DNA of 42,093 bases from Streptomyces humicola (GTDB taxonomy: Bacteria > Actinomycetota > Actinomycetes > Streptomycetales > Streptomycetaceae). The stretch spans positions 1-42,093 of the forward strand of contig NZ_JANFNG010000044.1 in NCBI RefSeq assembly GCF_024436035.1. The letters are read 5' to 3'. A model generated the notes under the pieces. It did not search any database, was not told the DNA's origin, and saw only the letters and a list, made by a program, of their open reading frames with translations. Positions 39,783 through 42,093 of this stretch are shown one piece after another (positions within the stretch are counted from its first letter, which is position 1; each line of letters starts with the position of its first letter). A program made the position numbers and the translations under genes.

Positions 39783-39806
39783 TTGCTACATTGCGCAATC
39801 ACGCAA
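39783..39806 (+). promoter_or_regulatory. LCP operator copy 2
   Basis: Same TTGC-N3-ATTGCGCAAT-N3-GCAA layout, with GCTTGC-TACATT-GCGCAAT on the plus strand pointing to LCP 2, whose GTG start is 18 bases away. Nineteen consecutive bases (39782-39800 region) are identical to copy 1 read on the other strand. Confidence 0.6.
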
Positions 39807-39824
39807 TCCGAAAGGGGCTCAGGG

Positions 39825-41459
39825 GTGCACGACCAGCGCGGCGCCGGCGGACATGGCGGGCCGAAGGAGCGCGCTGACCGCCGGAGACCGGGTGGTTCGG
39901 CGGGTTCGGTTGGTTCGCCGGTCCGGCGCGGCTGTGGTGGCCGACGTGGCGTCCGTACACCGCTGGCCATCGCGATCAGGGCCGTGACCGCGATCACCTC
40001 GGCGATGATCCTCACGGGCAGTGCCACTGCCTGGTTCGCGTACCACTGGCTCTCCGGGGGCTTGACCACCTCGGCTGCGTTGGACACGGTACGCAGGCAC
40101 GCACCCGCCCACCTGGACAACTCGGTCAATCTCCTGCTTATCGGTCTTGACTCACGAAAGGATATGAACGGCAACGATCTGCCGAAACAGTTCGTCGAGG
40201 GAGAACTCCACGCGGGCTCCAGCGACATCGGGGGCTACAACACCAACACGCTGATCCTGATGCACATCCCGCCCGACGGCGGAAAGGTCACTGCCTTCTC
40301 GATCCCGCGCGACGACTACGTCCAGACCTTCGACGGTGACGGGACGCCCGCCGGAATGCACAAGATCAAGGAGGCGTACGGGCTCGCCAAGGCCGCCGCC
40401 GAGAACCGCCTGAAGGCCCAAGGCGTCACGGACAACGCCGCGTTGGAGCAGAGAAGCCGCGAGGTCGGTCGGGAGGCGACGCTCGCCACCGTCCAGCAGT
40501 TCCTCGGCGTTCCCATCGACCATTTCGCCGAGGTCAACCTGCTCGGCTTCTACGACATCGCCAAGGTGCTCCGGCCGATCCAGGTCTGCCTCAAGGAGCC
40601 GGTGAACGACCGGTACTCGGGGGCTCGTTTCCCCGCGGGCCTGCAGAGCGTCGACGCACGCCAGGCACTCGCCTTCGTGCGGCAGCGGCACGGGCTGCCC
40701 GAGGGCGACCTGGACCGTACCCACCGGCAGCAGGCGTTCCTCGCCTCCGTCACCCACAAGCTGAAGACCGACGGGGTCTTCAGCGACCTGGGCAGAATGC
40801 AGGACCTGTTCGCCGTGGTGCAGAAGGACGTCGTCATCGACAACAGCTGGGACGTCCTCGACTTCGCGCGCCAGGCCCCCAACCTCACCGGCGGCAACGT
40901 CGTGTTCCACACGCTGCCCATCGCCGGATTCGGCACGCGCAACGGCGAGTCGGTCAACCTCGTGAACCCGGTGAGGATCAGGTCGCTGGTCCGCGTGATG
41001 ATCGGCCGGGATGCCTCGCACCAGGGCGCGGGCGGCGAGCCCGGCGCAGGCGCCGGGCAGGCGCCCGGCCGGGTGGCGCCCGCGGTCGTGGACGTACGCA
41101 ACGGCGGCGGCATCCCCGGCGCCGCCGCCGCGGAGTCACGGGCGCTTGCCGCCCTTGGCTACACCGCGGGAGATGTCGCCAACGCCCTCTACCCGGCCGG
41201 TACCACCACGGTCGTCTACGGACCGGGGGCGCAGGAGGCGGCCGCACAGATCGCCGCACGCCTCGGCGTGCCCAGGCCGCTGCGCGGCCGCACGGTGCGG
41301 CCCGGCCATGTCCTGGTGATCATCGGTGCCGGGTTCACCCCGCAGTACGGCGCGAACGGCTCCGCGGTGCCTTCGCCGGGCGCCACGCCCTGGCCAGTGC
41401 CGAGCGGGTCCTTTGCGGGCGAGTCGGTGAGGATGGGCGGGATCCCCTGCGTCAATTGA
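39825..41459 (+). CDS. LytR-CpsA-Psr (LCP) family cell-wall transferase 2
   Basis: A 544-residue relative of LCP 1. The cytoplasmic part is Gly/Arg-rich, one helix (about 47-70, IRAVTAITSAMILTGSATAW) crosses the membrane, and the LCP domain (about 95-320) shows NLLLIGLDSRKD, SIPRDDYVQTF, IKEAYGLAKAA and FVRQRHGLPEGDLDRTHRQQ. A LytR C-terminal domain (about 420-505) starts at APAVVDVRNGGGIPGAAAA. It attaches glycopolymers to peptidoglycan, perhaps another polymer than LCP 1. GTG 39825 has AAAGGGG 7 bases upstream. The AYGLAKAAAENR segment is longer than in LCP 1. Confidence 0.88.
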   Translation: MHDQRGAGGHGGPKERADRRRPGGSAGSVGSPVRRGCGGRRGVRTPLAIAIRAVTAITSAMILTGSATAWFAYHWLSGGLTTSAALDTVRRHAPAHLDNSVNLLLIGLDSRKDMNGNDLPKQFVEGELHAGSSDIGGYNTNTLILMHIPPDGGKVTAFSIPRDDYVQTFDGDGTPAGMHKIKEAYGLAKAAAENRLKAQGVTDNAALEQRSREVGREATLATVQQFLGVPIDHFAEVNLLGFYDIAKVLRPIQVCLKEPVNDRYSGARFPAGLQSVDARQALAFVRQRHGLPEGDLDRTHRQQAFLASVTHKLKTDGVFSDLGRMQDLFAVVQKDVVIDNSWDVLDFARQAPNLTGGNVVFHTLPIAGFGTRNGESVNLVNPVRIRSLVRVMIGRDASHQGAGGEPGAGAGQAPGRVAPAVVDVRNGGGIPGAAAAESRALAALGYTAGDVANALYPAGTTTVVYGPGAQEAAAQIAARLGVPRPLRGRTVRPGHVLVIIGAGFTPQYGANGSAVPSPGATPWPVPSGSFAGESVRMGGIPCVN

Positions 41460-41471
41460 CGCCGCCTCACG

Positions 41472-41488
41472 CGTCATGTCATGTGACG
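41472..41488. terminator. Small hairpin between convergent genes
   Basis: CGTCA (41472-41476) and TGACG (41484-41488) around 7 bases, in the 36-base gap between the stops of LCP 2 and the membrane protein. Weak, but it could work in both directions. Confidence 0.3.
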
Positions 41489-41495
41489 TGGTGTG

Positions 41496-42026
41496 TCACG
41501 ACGAGCGCTGCGCCCTGCGGCGGCCCGCGCTGACGGCGTCGACGAGCGGCTTGACGGCCGCCGTAGGCAGGTCGAGGTGGTGCGCGATCCATACGGTGTC
41601 GTAGCCGTGGCGGGCGAAGACCCAGGCGGTGTAGAGCCGGTTGGGATCGGGCGGGTCCGGGCCCTCCAGGAGCGGGCGGACGGCCTGCGCGGGGAAACCG
41701 TCAAGGGTGTCATCGGTGAACCACTGTTCACCGGTGTCGGGGTCGGTGTCGGGGTCGGCGTCAGGCGGTACGGCGGCGCGTCGCGTGGGATCGCGGTCGC
41801 GGCGGCCGTGGCGTACCAGCGCATACGCGGTCCACGCGGCGACGGCGACGAGTGCGAGGGCGCCGCCGATCAGCAGCCGGTCCGGCCGGGGTGCCAGATT
41901 CCAGGCCACCAGTTGGAGGAGCGCCAGTGAGACGATGCCGAGCGCGATGACGCCCTCGGCGGGCCATGGGCGGGGAGCCGTCCGCATACCGGTCTTCTTC
42001 CCCGTCGTGGGGTGGTCACGCGGCAC
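41496..42026 (-). CDS. Small membrane protein with soluble C-terminal domain, unknown function
   Basis: A 176-residue hypothetical protein. Two adjacent helices (VIALGIVSLALLQLVAW and LLIGGALALVAVAAWTAYALV, about residues 26-70) are followed by an acidic linker with repeated Asp-Pro-Asp-Thr. A conserved-looking end follows: YTAWVFARHGYDTVWIAHHLDLPTAAVKPLVDAV. That last part resembles a helix-turn-helix-like unit of the sigma-4 type, but I cannot confirm DNA binding. The start is either GTG 42026 (GAAGG 3 bases upstream) or ATG 41987, which fits the first helix better. It lies 17 bases behind the partial gene at the window edge, so the two may form an operon. Confidence 0.65.
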   Translation of the reverse strand: MPRDHPTTGKKTGMRTAPRPWPAEGVIALGIVSLALLQLVAWNLAPRPDRLLIGGALALVAVAAWTAYALVRHGRRDRDPTRRAAVPPDADPDTDPDTGEQWFTDDTLDGFPAQAVRPLLEGPDPPDPNRLYTAWVFARHGYDTVWIAHHLDLPTAAVKPLVDAVSAGRRRAQRSS

Positions 42027-42043
42027 CTGCCTTCAGGTGGTGT

Positions 42044-42093
42044 TCAGTGGTTGAGGGCGACTTGGGCGATTTTGATGACTACGAGGATGGTGG
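42044..42093 (-). CDS. Possible 3' end of a gene running off the window
   Basis: On the minus strand the last bases read in one frame as TILVVIKIAQVALNH followed by TGA (42044-42046). It stops 17 bases before the next same-strand start, a spacing normal for operons. Three codons (GTA, AAA, CAA) are unusual for this GC level. The product cannot be identified from 15 residues. Confidence 0.35.
   Translation of the reverse strand, partial: TILVVIKIAQVALNH

Larger units (their letters stand above)
39439..39824. other. 386-base divergent control region between the two LCP genes
   Basis: No convincing gene lies here. It holds two copies of a 24-bp palindrome (39555-39578 and 39783-39806), each with the same TACATT hexamer oriented towards its gene. 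It also has a long hairpin (39575-39608), a second hairpin CCGGGGC/GCCCCGG around 39629-39650, and GCGTC/GACGC near 39692-39706. A small RNA in the middle is possible but not supported by a promoter plus terminator pair. Confidence 0.6.

Noticed and set aside
39561-39800. Miniature transposable element with 19-bp terminal inverted repeats
   Set aside because: The repeats are internally palindromic, carry promoter cores facing outwards and have no target-site duplication, so paired operators explain them better.
39526-39877. Two mirror-image frames both beginning MRNVAS in the LCP control region
   Set aside because: They come from the inverted copies of the same palindromic operator, have no ribosome binding site and show no protein family.
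41715-41765. Tandem GTGTCGGGGTCG repeat
   Set aside because: It encodes the Asp-Pro-Asp-Thr linker of the membrane protein at 41496 and is explained by coding of an acidic low-complexity stretch.
1-42093. CRISPR array, prophage or biosynthetic gene cluster
   Set aside because: No spaced identical repeats, integrase, structural phage genes, or PKS/NRPS/terpene synthase genes are present; single enzymes such as the SRPBCC and SDR proteins are not enough to call a cluster.

Overview
The window reads as chromosomal DNA of a high-GC actinomycete, most likely Streptomyces or a close relative. Almost every gene has G or C in third codon positions, GTG starts are common, and several promoters place a TANNNT -10 box only 6 to 7 bases before the start codon (leaderless mRNA). 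The gene families (Tat lipoprotein Rieske, LCP pairs, MocR beside a split-barrel flavoprotein, DUF3037 with a HipA kinase, PafBC-type promoter on ung) fit the same group. I see no rRNA, tRNA, CRISPR array, prophage or intact insertion sequence.

Layout. 1-11.7 kb: a metabolic and transport region with four flavin split-barrel (PNPOx/PaiB) proteins, three EamA exporters, one APC amino acid permease, a MocR regulator, a LysR regulator and an isochorismatase-fold protein lacking its catalytic cysteine. 11.6-15.6 kb: Tat Rieske lipoprotein, S9 peptidase, HipA-like kinase plus DUF3037. 15.7-18.7 kb: two SDR genes in an operon, uracil-DNA glycosylase under a DNA-damage type promoter, and a helical repeat protein. 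18.7-22.4 kb: small lipoprotein, DinB protein, Gfo/Idh dehydrogenase and an apolipoprotein N-acyltransferase. 22.4-25.2 kb: an amino-sugar type cluster (class II aldolase, SIS isomerase, divergent DeoR regulator). 25.2-32.3 kb: AtuA-family protein, proline-rich microprotein, secreted sphingomyelinase-like enzyme, MarR regulator, FUSC membrane protein, secreted beta-propeller. 32.3-37.7 kb: pyrophosphatase, Na+/H+ antiporter and a two-gene ABC importer without a binding protein. 37.7-42.1 kb: two divergent LytR-CpsA-Psr (LCP) proteins facing each other across a 386-base regulatory region, then a membrane protein and the end of another gene.

The most distinctive signals are regulatory. (1) A promoter, an 11-residue leaderless peptide containing Pro-Pro-Pro and two hairpins precede the EamA gene at 4748, resembling a transcription attenuator. 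(2) An 18-base motif, CTGACGACYCATCAGAAA, occurs just before the start codons of two separate split-barrel flavoprotein genes (606 and 10917), with a perfect 10-bp inverted repeat at the second site. (3) Two copies of a 24-bp palindrome overlap conserved -10 boxes of the two divergent LCP genes. (4) A TGTCAGTG-N8-TACGTT promoter precedes ung. No large new enzymatic system stands out; the HipA/DUF3037 pair is the closest candidate for an under-described two-gene module.

Start codons were chosen from ribosome binding sites, -10 spacing and family start positions. Functions are family-level unless stated.
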